Both the position numbers and the translations under genes were made by a program. Positions 1 through 6,905 of a DNA stretch of 9,477 nucleotides are shown in pieces. The stretch comes from JAWUWD01 sp034112085 (GTDB lineage: Bacteria; Bacteroidota; Bacteroidia; Cytophagales; Cyclobacteriaceae), in contig JAWUWD010000042.1 of assembly GCA_034112085.1 (NCBI GenBank), positions 1 to 9,477 on the forward strand. The letters run 5' to 3'. Below the pieces are notes generated by a model. It ran no database searches and was not told the origin of the DNA. It saw nothing but the letters and a program-made list of their open reading frames with translations. Every line of letters begins with the position of its first letter. Position 1 is the stretch's first letter.

Positions 1-185
1 TCTCCCCCACCATAGTAGAACTGATAAACCAACCCTAAAGCTATAGCTCCAACAAATTTTAGTGAAAGAGCTGGAATAAAATATTTCTGCGTATTTGAAT
101 TTGTAACATGGGGTCTAACCCAATAGGCTAGAAAATACAAAACAGCCGCAATCAGGGGAGTAACAATTAAATCCTTTGCTTCCAT
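1..185 (-). CDS. Membrane protein, 5' part only (runs off the left edge)
   Basis: Reading the minus strand from an ATG at 185-183 gives an open frame of 61 codons that continues past the window edge. It begins MEAKDLIVTPLIAAVLYF, then an AYWVRPHVT segment, then a second hydrophobic stretch (about residues 41-55) followed by YQFYYGGG at about residues 54-61. It therefore has at least two membrane segments near the N-terminus. The early RPHVT and the YYGGG(D) motif remind me of a large Bacteroidota integral membrane protein family that sits in surface-polysaccharide gene clusters. That recollection is family knowledge rather than something provable from this fragment. The gene diverges from the phosphatase-superfamily gene at 248, which is often found in the same kind of cluster. 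Function is not assignable; an envelope-polysaccharide role is inference. Confidence 0.72.
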   Translation of the reverse strand, partial: MEAKDLIVTPLIAAVLYFLAYWVRPHVTNSNTQKYFIPALSLKFVGAIALGLVYQFYYGGG

Positions 186-224
186 GATTTAAATCATAGT
201 ATGATGACTTTATAAATATTTATA
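184..224. promoter_or_regulatory. Divergent spacer with two perfect 14-bp palindromes
   Basis: The 62-bp spacer between the divergent genes contains two perfect palindromes. ATGATTTAAATCAT lies at 184-197 and overlaps the start codon of the leftward gene. TATAAATATTTATA lies at 211-224. Their centres are 27 bp apart. Both divergent promoters must lie in or near this spacer. The AT-richness makes palindromes more likely by chance, so an operator role is only a suggestion, and I could not place a convincing Bacteroidota -33/-7 promoter pair. Confidence 0.35.
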
Positions 225-247
225 TTGCACTCAAATAGAGATATCGT

Positions 248-1597
248 ATGCGCAATATAATATTATTCGAGTTGAATGAAGTGCCTTTTAGGGTGATTGA
301 TTATTACTGTGAAAAATTTCCTCAATCTGTATTGGCGAAATTTCTTTCAAAGTCTAGTCAATTTGAAACACTTACCTGCGATGAAGGGCATTTACACCCT
401 TGGTCAACATGGCCAACCATTCATCGTGGTGTAACAAATAAGCAGCACGGCATCAAAGATTTTGGTGAGGATTTGGAACAAGTCAATAAGGATTATCCTT
501 CGATTTGGGAATTACTACAAGACAAAGAAGTCGATACTGCAGTTTGTGCTTCATTGCATACTTACCCGGTTCCCAGAAACTACAAAGATTACAAATTCTT
601 TATCCCGGATCCATTCTCCCCTGTCCCAACTACCAATCCGGCTTATATCATACCATTTCAAAAATTCAACCTTGATATGGCAAGGAAATCGGCCAGGAAC
701 GTAGATACTTCAATTGATAAACTGTCAGCGATCAAATTGGGAATGAGTTTTCCGAAACTTGGTATTACATTTTCGACTGTTAAAGAGGTGATATTACAAA
801 TAATCTCAGAAAGAAGTGCTCCCTGGAAAAGTACTAGAAGAAGGACCTATCAATCAGTTCTTGCTTTCGATGTTTTTTATAAACTTCTCAAAAAGGAAAA
901 ACCACAATTCAGCACATTCCTTTCTAACCATGCCGCTTCAGCAATGCATAGGTATTGGGCAGCTACTTTCCCAGAAGACTATAAAGACAATAACCTTTCA
1001 AAAGAATGGATCAATCGATATAGTGGAGAAATTGACTTTGCCATGCATAAGTTTGACAAATTCCTTTCAAAATTAATATCATTTGTGAATAAAAATCCAA
1101 GCTATAAACTAGTGGTAGCAAGCAGTATGGGACAAGAAGCGACTAGTGCAGAACCATTGGTCAGTGAATTGGCAGTTTCAAATTTTAATACATTATTATC
1201 GTTCATTGGAATGAACGATGAAGAATATGAGATCCTACCAGCGATGCACCCGCAATCTAATCTTAAAATCAAAACCGGCTTTGAGGAAAAATTCATAAAA
1301 TCACTGAATAAACTACTTATAAAAGGAGAGAAAATTAATTATCGACAAAAAGAGAATGGCTTTTTCAGCCTAGACTTTGGACACACTAATCTTACTCCTG
1401 ATAATATTACTATCAATGACAAGGTTTGTATACCTAGCGAGATAGGATTGCATAATCAGCCGGTTGATGAAGAGGCTGGCGGAACTGCTTACCACATTCC
1501 AGAAGGGGCGATGTTTATTTACGATCCGCAGAATCTGACACCAAGCAAAGAGCGAGTGCTCAAGGTTGACACCACTAGAATAGCTCCATCAATATAG
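248..1597 (+). CDS. Alkaline-phosphatase-superfamily (type I phosphodiesterase-like) protein, probably truncated at its C-terminus
   Basis: A 449-residue cytoplasmic-looking protein with no signal peptide. The N-terminal FELNE (residues 7-11) replaces the usual first metal-binding Asp region. PWSTWPT (51-57) matches the nucleotide-pyrophosphatase nucleophile region, with Thr54 the expected nucleophile, followed by QHGI (66-69). Further motifs are SNHAASAMHRYW (near 228), VVASSMGQ (near 290), DFGHTN, and GTAYHIPEG near the C-terminus. The usual Ser-Asp-His-Gly of the superfamily appears as SSMG, so part of the second metal site is missing or rearranged. Similar proteins in Bacteroidota and cyanobacteria lie in surface-glycan clusters, which agrees with the divergent membrane-protein gene. 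The substrate is unknown. The ORF stops at TAG 1595-1597 right after KVDTTRIAPSI, whereas the superfamily usually continues there (DIAPTIL followed by a short tail). The tail is present in frame downstream. Confidence 0.82.
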   Translation: MRNIILFELNEVPFRVIDYYCEKFPQSVLAKFLSKSSQFETLTCDEGHLHPWSTWPTIHRGVTNKQHGIKDFGEDLEQVNKDYPSIWELLQDKEVDTAVCASLHTYPVPRNYKDYKFFIPDPFSPVPTTNPAYIIPFQKFNLDMARKSARNVDTSIDKLSAIKLGMSFPKLGITFSTVKEVILQIISERSAPWKSTRRRTYQSVLAFDVFYKLLKKEKPQFSTFLSNHAASAMHRYWAATFPEDYKDNNLSKEWINRYSGEIDFAMHKFDKFLSKLISFVNKNPSYKLVVASSMGQEATSAEPLVSELAVSNFNTLLSFIGMNDEEYEILPAMHPQSNLKIKTGFEEKFIKSLNKLLIKGEKINYRQKENGFFSLDFGHTNLTPDNITINDKVCIPSEIGLHNQPVDEEAGGTAYHIPEGAMFIYDPQNLTPSKERVLKVDTTRIAPSI

Positions 1598-1663
1598 AAG
1601 AATTTCGGTATAGAAAGACCTGATTACATGAATAAGGAGCTCATTGAAGAGTTTTATAACTAG
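1595..1663 (+). other. In-frame orphaned C-terminal tail after a premature TAG
   Basis: After TAG at 1595-1597 the same frame stays open for 21 codons to a second TAG at 1661-1663. It encodes KNFGIERPDYM followed by NKELIEEFYN. Read through, the junction is RIAPSI-X-KNFGIERPDYM. This matches the usual end of alkaline-phosphatase-superfamily proteins, where IAPTIL is followed by a short segment with Gly and a Pro-x-x-Met/Leu. A single change from TTG (Leu) to TAG would explain it. The restored product would be 471 residues, and its stop would overlap the convergent toxin-gene stop on the shared CTAG at 1660-1663. Confidence 0.7.
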
Positions 1664-2278
1664 CTTAAATAAGCTCTTACAGCAGACGTTATTCCTTGCT
1701 TCACAGTTTCCCATGTTTGTCCTTCGAGGCTTACAGGTTCTTCACTTCCTTCGGCTTCATCAGAGTAACATTGTGTTTGTGGGATAGAAATCAATAACAT
1801 TTGGTTAGGATATTTTGCTACATAAAAGTCAATCATTTGTTCTAAAGAGTAATGTTGTAATAGCTCGCATATATCCCAAAAATCATTTTTACTAGCTCTG
1901 CCAAGAACTGCATGGATTTTCATAGCGGCAAGATCTTTGGTGCTTGATAGTTTAATTCTTTCCAAAGTTTCTCTTGGGGAAACTTGTGGATGTGAATATT
2001 TGATAATATCTACTTTTACATTATCTATAAAACAAAATATGGCCCAGTCATCATGTGTTTTTTCAAATGAAAAGTCTTGACCAAACTCTTCAATAAGTGA
2101 AGTGATAATCTTTTCTTATAAAATCCCCAAACAAATCCAAATCAATAGATAAACGATGTCCATACTTGAGCCCCAATGCAGTACCCCCAACTAGATCATA
2201 ATTCTCAAGTTTAGGCAAACATTGAAGCCTTTTTAGTATGGATAAAGTGTTGGGTTCGACCGTCTTAGTGAATAGCAT
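1660..2278 (-). pseudogene. AbiEii/AbiGii-type (DUF1814) nucleotidyltransferase toxin, broken by one frameshift
   Basis: Two frames on the minus strand together make one protein of about 206 residues. The first part (from ATG at 2278) carries YDLVGGTALGLKYGHRLSIDLDLF, with the GG(T)-x(n)-D-x-D nucleotidyltransferase signature, and ends at a TGA at 2092-2090. From about 2110 the next frame continues without a stop: SLIEEFGQDFSFEK, DDWAIFCFIDNVKVDIIKY, then ERIKLSSTKDLAAMKIHAVLGRASKNDFWDICELL, typical for AbiEii proteins. The join lies near 2106-2114, next to a run of four T on the plus strand. A one-base insertion in that run, or loss of two bases, would explain it. The AbiEii family comprises bacteriostatic toxins of type IV toxin-antitoxin and abortive-infection systems, which transfer nucleotides to RNA targets. 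The broken frame suggests an inactive toxin unless frameshifted expression occurs. A remnant antitoxin-like gene overlaps its start. Confidence 0.85.
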
Positions 2279-2536
2279 CTAAAAGCACTTAGTGGTTTGT
2301 CAATTATAGCACTGATTAGGTGAATCGATGACCAGCTATGACTTTAGCGTCTAACATAGTCTGTTCTATGTGCTTGTCTCCATAGTATCTTCGGCATTGT
2401 CTGATATCTTCTACATCACCTCTTTAATTACTCTTTCGATGATGAAATTAGCTTTCACATCATAATTAAGATGAACAAAATCTACATCCCAGAAGATGCG
2501 TTTGTTAAACAGTGGATATTCCATAGACTTAGTCAT
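2233..2536 (-). pseudogene. Remnant of a DUF6922-like antitoxin gene with two frameshifts
   Basis: No single frame is long, but three minus-strand frames join into one protein of about 100 residues. From ATG at 2536: MTKSMEYPLFNKRIFWDVDF, then VHLNYDVKANFIIERVIKE. After a frame change at about 2419-2420: GDVEDIRQCRRYYGDKHIEQ, then TMLDAKVIAGHRFT. After another at about 2317-2319: ISAIIDKPLSAFRCYSLRRS, then NPTLYPY with a stop at 2235-2233. Each break fits loss of one base, in GGG (giving EGDVED) and in TTA (giving RFTLISA). This pattern (FWD near the start, FIIERV, GD-E-I, RCYSL near the end) matches the small protein that I remember preceding solo AbiEii toxins in Bacteroidota (DUF6922). The end of the remnant overlaps the toxin start by about 46 nt, as expected for a coupled toxin-antitoxin pair. 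The family name is from memory; the frame splicing is seen directly. Confidence 0.75.
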
Positions 2537-2615
2537 GGTGTAAAAGTAAAATATTTTTTCCTGAATGCTATTTCCAAAGAAACCTTGTCTTCATCATCTT
2601 TTTGATGCTCACATA

Positions 2616-3764
2616 CTAAACTATCCAATCCAAATAATTATCCGGATTGACTACTTGATATGATGCAGCTGGATAAGCCCTTGTCCAGGCCGCAGGGGCT
2701 TTAGGTGTTTTCTTTGGTGACCACTTGAACTCAGCGCCATGGAGTTCTCCGTTGCCTTCCTCCACCCAGTCCAATTCTTGCTGATCATAGGTCCGCCAGA
2801 AGTAGGTGTTCATCGAAGTGTTTTTATAGCTATTGTATTTTGTTCGCTCTGAAGCCAGGTAGTTTTCCCACAACGCTCCTGTGTCTGATCTAAATTGTAA
2901 GGGATTGAAATTCTTGATCACTGCATTTCTTATGCCATTGTCATAAAAGTACCACTTGCTGGTCTTGGTGATTTCCTTCCTTAAGTTATTGCTGTATCCT
3001 CTAATATTGTATAGTACAAACACCTTGGTTAGTAGATCCAGATATTGCTCAACAGTATTTCTCGAAATCCCTTTAAGGTTTTTTGCCAACTCATCTATGT
3101 TGACTTCATTCCCTACTTGCAATGCAACTAGTCGAAGTAAATCGATTAATTTCCCAGCTTTCTTGATGCCTTCAAATTCCAAAATGTCTTTGAGTAAATA
3201 GTCGTTTACAATCCCATACAGATAATTTTCCTTGTCTTTCCAGTCACTGAGATGCTCCAACTCAGGGTAGCTTCCAAAAATCATTCTTTCTTCTAATTTT
3301 TCTGTAGTGGTGAGGTAGTTTTGATAAGGAGAAAACTCCATCTGACTTAATGGATGCAGCCATAAAGTTGTTTTCCTACCTACTAATGGTTCTCCGAGCT
3401 TGTTGGTTAAATCAAACACAGAAGACCCTGTAACAATGATTCGTATACCATCGATTTCATCCACCATCAATTTTAGTTTCTGGCCTATTGCAGGAATTTT
3501 TTGAGCCTCATCTATGACTAAGAGAGATTGTTTTCCCAGCAGTCGGGTATAGTTAGCAACGGTTTTTTCTTGAAGTAAGTCTATAGTAGTTTGATCATCT
3601 CCATTAAGCAATAGGTAGTCTTGCTGCTTAATGTTCTTCAAATATCCCTTTATTAACTCTGTTTTGCCTACCCTTCTCGCTCCATATAATAGTAATACCT
3701 TATTTGGTCTCACGCTGTCTCCAAATTGAGCTGTGATTATACGTTCTATAAATTGGTCTTTCAT
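2616..3764 (-). CDS. AAA-family ATP-binding protein with DUF4143 C-terminal domain
   Basis: An intact protein of 382 residues, the usual length for this family. Walker A is GARRVGKT at residues 28-35, Walker B is LLVIDEAQ at 81-88, and VTGSS at 111-115 fits sensor 1. The middle part resembles a winged-helix segment (IDELAKNLKGISRNTVEQYLDLL). The C-terminal DUF4143 region holds WENYLASE, then ELDWVEE and AEFKW. This D...ExK spacing is like the restriction-endonuclease fold predicted for the domain. The biological role of this widespread, often horizontally transferred family is not established; it is not an ABC transporter ATPase. It stands apart from the permease gene upstream by 149 bp of repeat-rich spacer and is followed by the toxin-antitoxin remnants, so it is probably transcribed from its own promoter. 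Confidence 0.9.
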   Translation of the reverse strand: MKDQFIERIITAQFGDSVRPNKVLLLYGARRVGKTELIKGYLKNIKQQDYLLLNGDDQTTIDLLQEKTVANYTRLLGKQSLLVIDEAQKIPAIGQKLKLMVDEIDGIRIIVTGSSVFDLTNKLGEPLVGRKTTLWLHPLSQMEFSPYQNYLTTTEKLEERMIFGSYPELEHLSDWKDKENYLYGIVNDYLLKDILEFEGIKKAGKLIDLLRLVALQVGNEVNIDELAKNLKGISRNTVEQYLDLLTKVFVLYNIRGYSNNLRKEITKTSKWYFYDNGIRNAVIKNFNPLQFRSDTGALWENYLASERTKYNSYKNTSMNTYFWRTYDQQELDWVEEGNGELHGAEFKWSPKKTPKAPAAWTRAYPAASYQVVNPDNYLDWIV

Positions 3765-3783
3765 GACAGATGTGTTTCTGTCA
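3764..3783. repeat. Inverted repeat over the ATPase start codon
   Basis: TGACAG at 3764-3769 and CTGTCA at 3778-3783 are perfect 6-bp inverted arms with an 8-base loop. On the transcript, the 3' arm abuts and overlaps the first base of the ATPase start codon (3764-3762). It could be a small operator or a hairpin limiting translation. One 6-bp pair may also arise by chance. Confidence 0.35.
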
Positions 3784-3808
3784 ATCTACTCATATTTTCT
3801 CTTAAACT

Positions 3809-3904
3809 GAAGTGATTAACATTAATTCGTTTAATGTGTTGAAGCAATTAATGTTAATTGGTTGAGTGAAGTGAAGCAATTAACATTAATTTATTGAATT
3901 AGTA
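3809..3904. repeat. Three tandem 32-bp degenerate repeats with palindromic cores
   Basis: Units start at 3809, 3841 and 3873, exactly 32 bp apart. Each begins GAAG, followed by a core: GATTAACATTAATT in unit 1, CAATTAATGTTAATTG in unit 2, CAATTAACATTAATT in unit 3. The core of unit 2 is a perfect dyad around TG (CAATTAA/TTAATTG, 3845-3860). TTAACATTAA and TTAATGTTAA are reverse complements, so cores alternate in orientation within a same-direction frame. The second halves of the units are less conserved, sharing mainly TT at unit positions 22-23. The block fills most of the spacer between the permease stop and the ATPase start, 45 bp upstream of the latter. The spacing, about three helical turns, fits repeated binding on one face of the DNA, but the function is not known. 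Confidence 0.65.
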
Positions 3905-3913
3905 GAGATCAAA

Positions 3914-6574
3914 TCACTCATACTTAAGTGTATCGGCAGGATTAACCAGCGCAGACTTGATACTATGGTAGCTCACAGTGGAAATAGCCACAATAAGTCC
4001 TGTGAGCATACTTAGAGCAAATATCTCCCACCCAATAGTAATCGCAAATTCGAAATCGCTTAGCCAGATATCCATCACATACCATGATGCAGGCGAAGCA
4101 ATGGCAAATGCAATGAGAGCAAGCCATACATATTGTTTGTTCATCAATACAAAAATATTTGAGAGTTCCGCCCCCATTACTTTTCTAATGCCAATTTCTT
4201 TGGTTCGGTTTAGTGCACTAACTCCAGATAGTCCGAATAGACCCAAGCAGGATATCAATATTCCAAACCCGGTTGCCAACCCCATAATGTTCATCCAACG
4301 ACTGTATGATCTATATTGGCGATCGATATCATCATCCATAAATGTGAAGGTAAATGGACGATCAGGATAGAGTGTTTTCCATTCATCTTCAATCAGGGAA
4401 ATACTCTCTGATAATTTTTCAGACTTTATTTTGATTAACGTATTCCTTAAATAACCAGGATCCATCATCAACATCATGGGTTGAATTTTGCTTTCCAGTG
4501 ACCTGAAATGATAATCTTTGACTACTCCTAATACTTTTGAGCCAAGGCCAACACTATCTTCACGCCAATTGAGGTATTCTTCAAGCGGATTGTCCCAACC
4601 CATATCATCTACCAGGGCTTGATTTACAATCACTCCAGATGAATCAGATGTAATTTGACTATCGAAGTTCCTTCCTTCATCCATTTCTATTCCTAACAAG
4701 GGAATATATTCAGGGTCTATTGTGAAAGTAAATGCTGATTTTTGTTCACCATCTATTTCATATCCATTCAATGAATACCCTTGATTGAACGATAAACTTG
4801 CACCAGATACCGCAAGAACTTCTGGGTATCCAATGATTGAGTTCCGAAGATTTTGTGTTGTAATATTTGCCTCTTCACTCCATCCGGATTGGTTTGGAAC
4901 CACTAAAACTTGTTCTTTATCAAACCCTAGATCTTTGTTAGTCACAAATTCCATCTGCTGATACATAATGATTGAGCTTATAATCAAGAATGCTGAGAGC
5001 GCATATTGGATAATAACTAAAGGTTTAGCGAAACCGCTACTTACCTTCGTGGATGCTCGGCTTTTGAGTACTTGGGCCGGAGTATATCGAGACAAGATTA
5101 TGGATGGATAGCTACCTGCTAATAACCCAAGTAAAACTGAGACTAAAGTGCCTAGAATTACCAATTGCATCCAAGAATAATAAGGAATAACTATTCCCTT
5201 CCCTGTAAATTCGTTAAAAGCAGGCAGAAACAACAATACAAGTCCAAGCCCTATTACCATCGATATAAACGCTAATACTATAGACTCAAAAGTAAATTGA
5301 TAAACCACCTGAGTTTTATTTGCCCCAATTGTCTTGCGAATACCAACCTCTATCCTTCGTGAAGCAGAAGTAGTCAGAGATAGCGAAACATAGTTGATAC
5401 AGGCTATTAGTAGTATCAGCATAGCAATTCCTCCGAGTATATAGGAATATTTGGGATCACTACTCTTCTGCCAAGAGACAGAGGTATCAAGATGAATGTC
5501 GGTAAATTTGGTGTATTGAAACTCAAAAGGCTTGAACCCCTCAGCTGACTTGATATCTTCGGGAATATCCCACTCTTTTGTAAACTCTCCCATGTATTTG
5601 TCCACAACTTTGTCTAAGTTGTATTCTAACGTTGCAAAATTCGTGTCATCAGAAAGCTGTACAAAAGTAGGAGAGTTGTGGTTTCTCCAGTTATTCATAT
5701 TACTTTCATAATACGCATAACTTGTTTGGCTGATTAGGATATCATAATCAAGACTGGAATTTTCAGGTGCAGGAGAGATTACCCCTGTGACAGTATATAA
5801 TTTTGCGCCCTGGGCGTCAATCTCTATGACTTGATTGATAGGGTCGCTATCTCCAAAATATTTTTTCGCAATCTCAGGGGTAATCACTGCTTCATGTGCT
5901 GCTTCAAAAAGTTTACTTTTATCACCTTCTAAAAGTTTAAAAGAAAACATTTTAAAAAAATCTGGATCGACATAAGTGAGGTCTTCTGTAAAAACCATAT
6001 CTCCATATCTTACTATTCCACTACCTCCATGATTGTACCTAGTTGATAGTTCCACTTCTGCTACTTCTTCTTTGAGTGTAGGGCCTACAGCTTTTTGTAT
6101 ATAGGCCATCTTATCAAAAATTTTATCATCCGAGTTAAAGTCTCTCCATGTATCGTAAGAATAACTCTCAATACGATAAATATCGTTGGCATTTTTGTGA
6201 AACTTATCGAAACTCTTTTCATCCTGTATGAAAAGATAAATCAGCATGCAAAAAGCCATTCCGATACTAAGCCCAAAGGCGTTTATGAATGAGTATAATT
6301 TGCTCTTCATCATCGAGCGAGTAGTAATTTTAAAATAGTTAGATAGCATCATAGTGTTGAGTATTTTGAGTTTATAGTTGTTTCGGGTGATAATAGAGGG
6401 TCTAAAGAATTTTAACACATTCCACCAGAACCTTCGGTTAGCTTTTCGTTTGTCAAAAGATTCGAGATCTTCATCAAATTGTTCTAATAGATCACCCTCT
6501 ATTCCTTCGAATAAATAACTAGGACAGAACCATTCTAAAAACTGAATTGCCCGTTTCGGTGGATCTTGAATCAT
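3914..6574 (-). CDS. MacB/FtsX-like ABC transporter permease with N-terminal permease prefix domain
   Basis: I prefer the ATG at 6574 (886 residues), because it overlaps the padR stop as ATGA and gives MIQDPPKRA, the normal family beginning. An ATG 12 codons upstream (6610) would lie inside padR. Numbering below is from the upstream ATG. A PadR-associated prefix domain (about 20-75, AIQFLEWFCP, EGIEGDLLEQF) is followed by membrane helix 1 (107-128), a periplasmic MacB-type core (130-385) and an FtsX block (390-515) with RRIEVGIRKTIGA. Then come a further helix (about 530-550), a second periplasmic core (555-770) and a second FtsX block (about 775-898) with NRTKEIGIRKVMGA. Two FtsX halves in one chain, eight predicted helices, are typical of Bacteroidota MacB-like permeases. 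They act in the inner membrane, coupling ATP hydrolysis to periplasmic work or export. No ATPase subunit is present here, so the partner must be encoded elsewhere. The substrate is unknown. Confidence 0.9.
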   Translation of the reverse strand: MIQDPPKRAIQFLEWFCPSYLFEGIEGDLLEQFDEDLESFDKRKANRRFWWNVLKFFRPSIITRNNYKLKILNTMMLSNYFKITTRSMMKSKLYSFINAFGLSIGMAFCMLIYLFIQDEKSFDKFHKNANDIYRIESYSYDTWRDFNSDDKIFDKMAYIQKAVGPTLKEEVAEVELSTRYNHGGSGIVRYGDMVFTEDLTYVDPDFFKMFSFKLLEGDKSKLFEAAHEAVITPEIAKKYFGDSDPINQVIEIDAQGAKLYTVTGVISPAPENSSLDYDILISQTSYAYYESNMNNWRNHNSPTFVQLSDDTNFATLEYNLDKVVDKYMGEFTKEWDIPEDIKSAEGFKPFEFQYTKFTDIHLDTSVSWQKSSDPKYSYILGGIAMLILLIACINYVSLSLTTSASRRIEVGIRKTIGANKTQVVYQFTFESIVLAFISMVIGLGLVLLFLPAFNEFTGKGIVIPYYSWMQLVILGTLVSVLLGLLAGSYPSIILSRYTPAQVLKSRASTKVSSGFAKPLVIIQYALSAFLIISSIIMYQQMEFVTNKDLGFDKEQVLVVPNQSGWSEEANITTQNLRNSIIGYPEVLAVSGASLSFNQGYSLNGYEIDGEQKSAFTFTIDPEYIPLLGIEMDEGRNFDSQITSDSSGVIVNQALVDDMGWDNPLEEYLNWREDSVGLGSKVLGVVKDYHFRSLESKIQPMMLMMDPGYLRNTLIKIKSEKLSESISLIEDEWKTLYPDRPFTFTFMDDDIDRQYRSYSRWMNIMGLATGFGILISCLGLFGLSGVSALNRTKEIGIRKVMGAELSNIFVLMNKQYVWLALIAFAIASPASWYVMDIWLSDFEFAITIGWEIFALSMLTGLIVAISTVSYHSIKSALVNPADTLKYE

Positions 6575-6903
6575 ATTCCTATGATTTTCATTTGAGGAAC
6601 AAGCTTCCAAAGTGATGATCGCTGTTCTTGTATAGCATGCAGTAGAGCGAGGCCAGTATTGGTGATTTGGAATAAGCGTTTTTTCCTGCCTCCTCTAGAA
6701 GAAGTGGCGCCTCCCATATGCGATTTAAGATGTCCTTTATCTTCCAATCGATAGAGCGTTACATGTACTGCACTGAGGTTGACTTTACGATTAGCTCTTT
6801 CTTCGATTTCATTGACAATAGCATTGCCATAAGCCTCTTCTCCTAAGATCGCTACCATTGTCAAAATCAGTTCTTCGAATTCCCCAAGATATTCTTTTTC
6901 CAT
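6571..6903 (-). CDS. PadR-family transcriptional regulator
   Basis: A 110-residue winged-helix protein, normal for short PadR-like (PF03551) regulators. It begins MEKEYLGEFEELILTMVAIL, then GEEAYGNAIVNEIEERANRKVNLSAVHVTLYRLEDKGHLKS, the helix-turn-helix plus wing, with the family's Y-G and LYRLE-GL-type features. A Gly/Arg-rich wing (GGATSSRGGRKKRLFQIT) and a short C-terminal helix for dimerisation follow. It is the first gene of a two-gene unit: its TGA at 6573-6571 overlaps the permease ATG, implying translational coupling. PadR proteins linked to prefix-domain permeases are thought to control that transporter gene, presumably as ligand-responsive autorepressors. A dyad just upstream of its start supports this. 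The inducer is unknown. Confidence 0.93.
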   Translation of the reverse strand: MEKEYLGEFEELILTMVAILGEEAYGNAIVNEIEERANRKVNLSAVHVTLYRLEDKGHLKSHMGGATSSRGGRKKRLFQITNTGLALLHAIQEQRSSLWKLVPQMKIIGI

Positions 6904-6905
6904 TT

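Noticed and set aside
1662..1675. Palindrome AGCTTAAATAAGCT as a bidirectional terminator between convergent genes
   Set aside because: The loop is only two bases, the stem is AT-rich and short, and no T-run follows on either strand.
3809..3904. CRISPR-like array of three 32-bp units
   Set aside because: The repeats are contiguous and degenerate, with no distinct spacers, and no cas genes are present.
1660..3913. A complete mobile element carrying the toxin and ATPase genes
   Set aside because: I see no transposase or integrase, no terminal inverted repeats and no target-site duplication flanking the block.
3978..4370. 130-residue plus-strand ORF opposite the permease gene
   Set aside because: It is antisense to a well-supported coding region, has no recognisable domain and follows the codon structure of the real gene.
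6575..6610. Permease start at the upstream ATG (6610)
   Set aside because: It would overlap padR by 40 bp and add residues unlike the family. The ATGA overlap at 6574-6571 gives the expected N-terminus.
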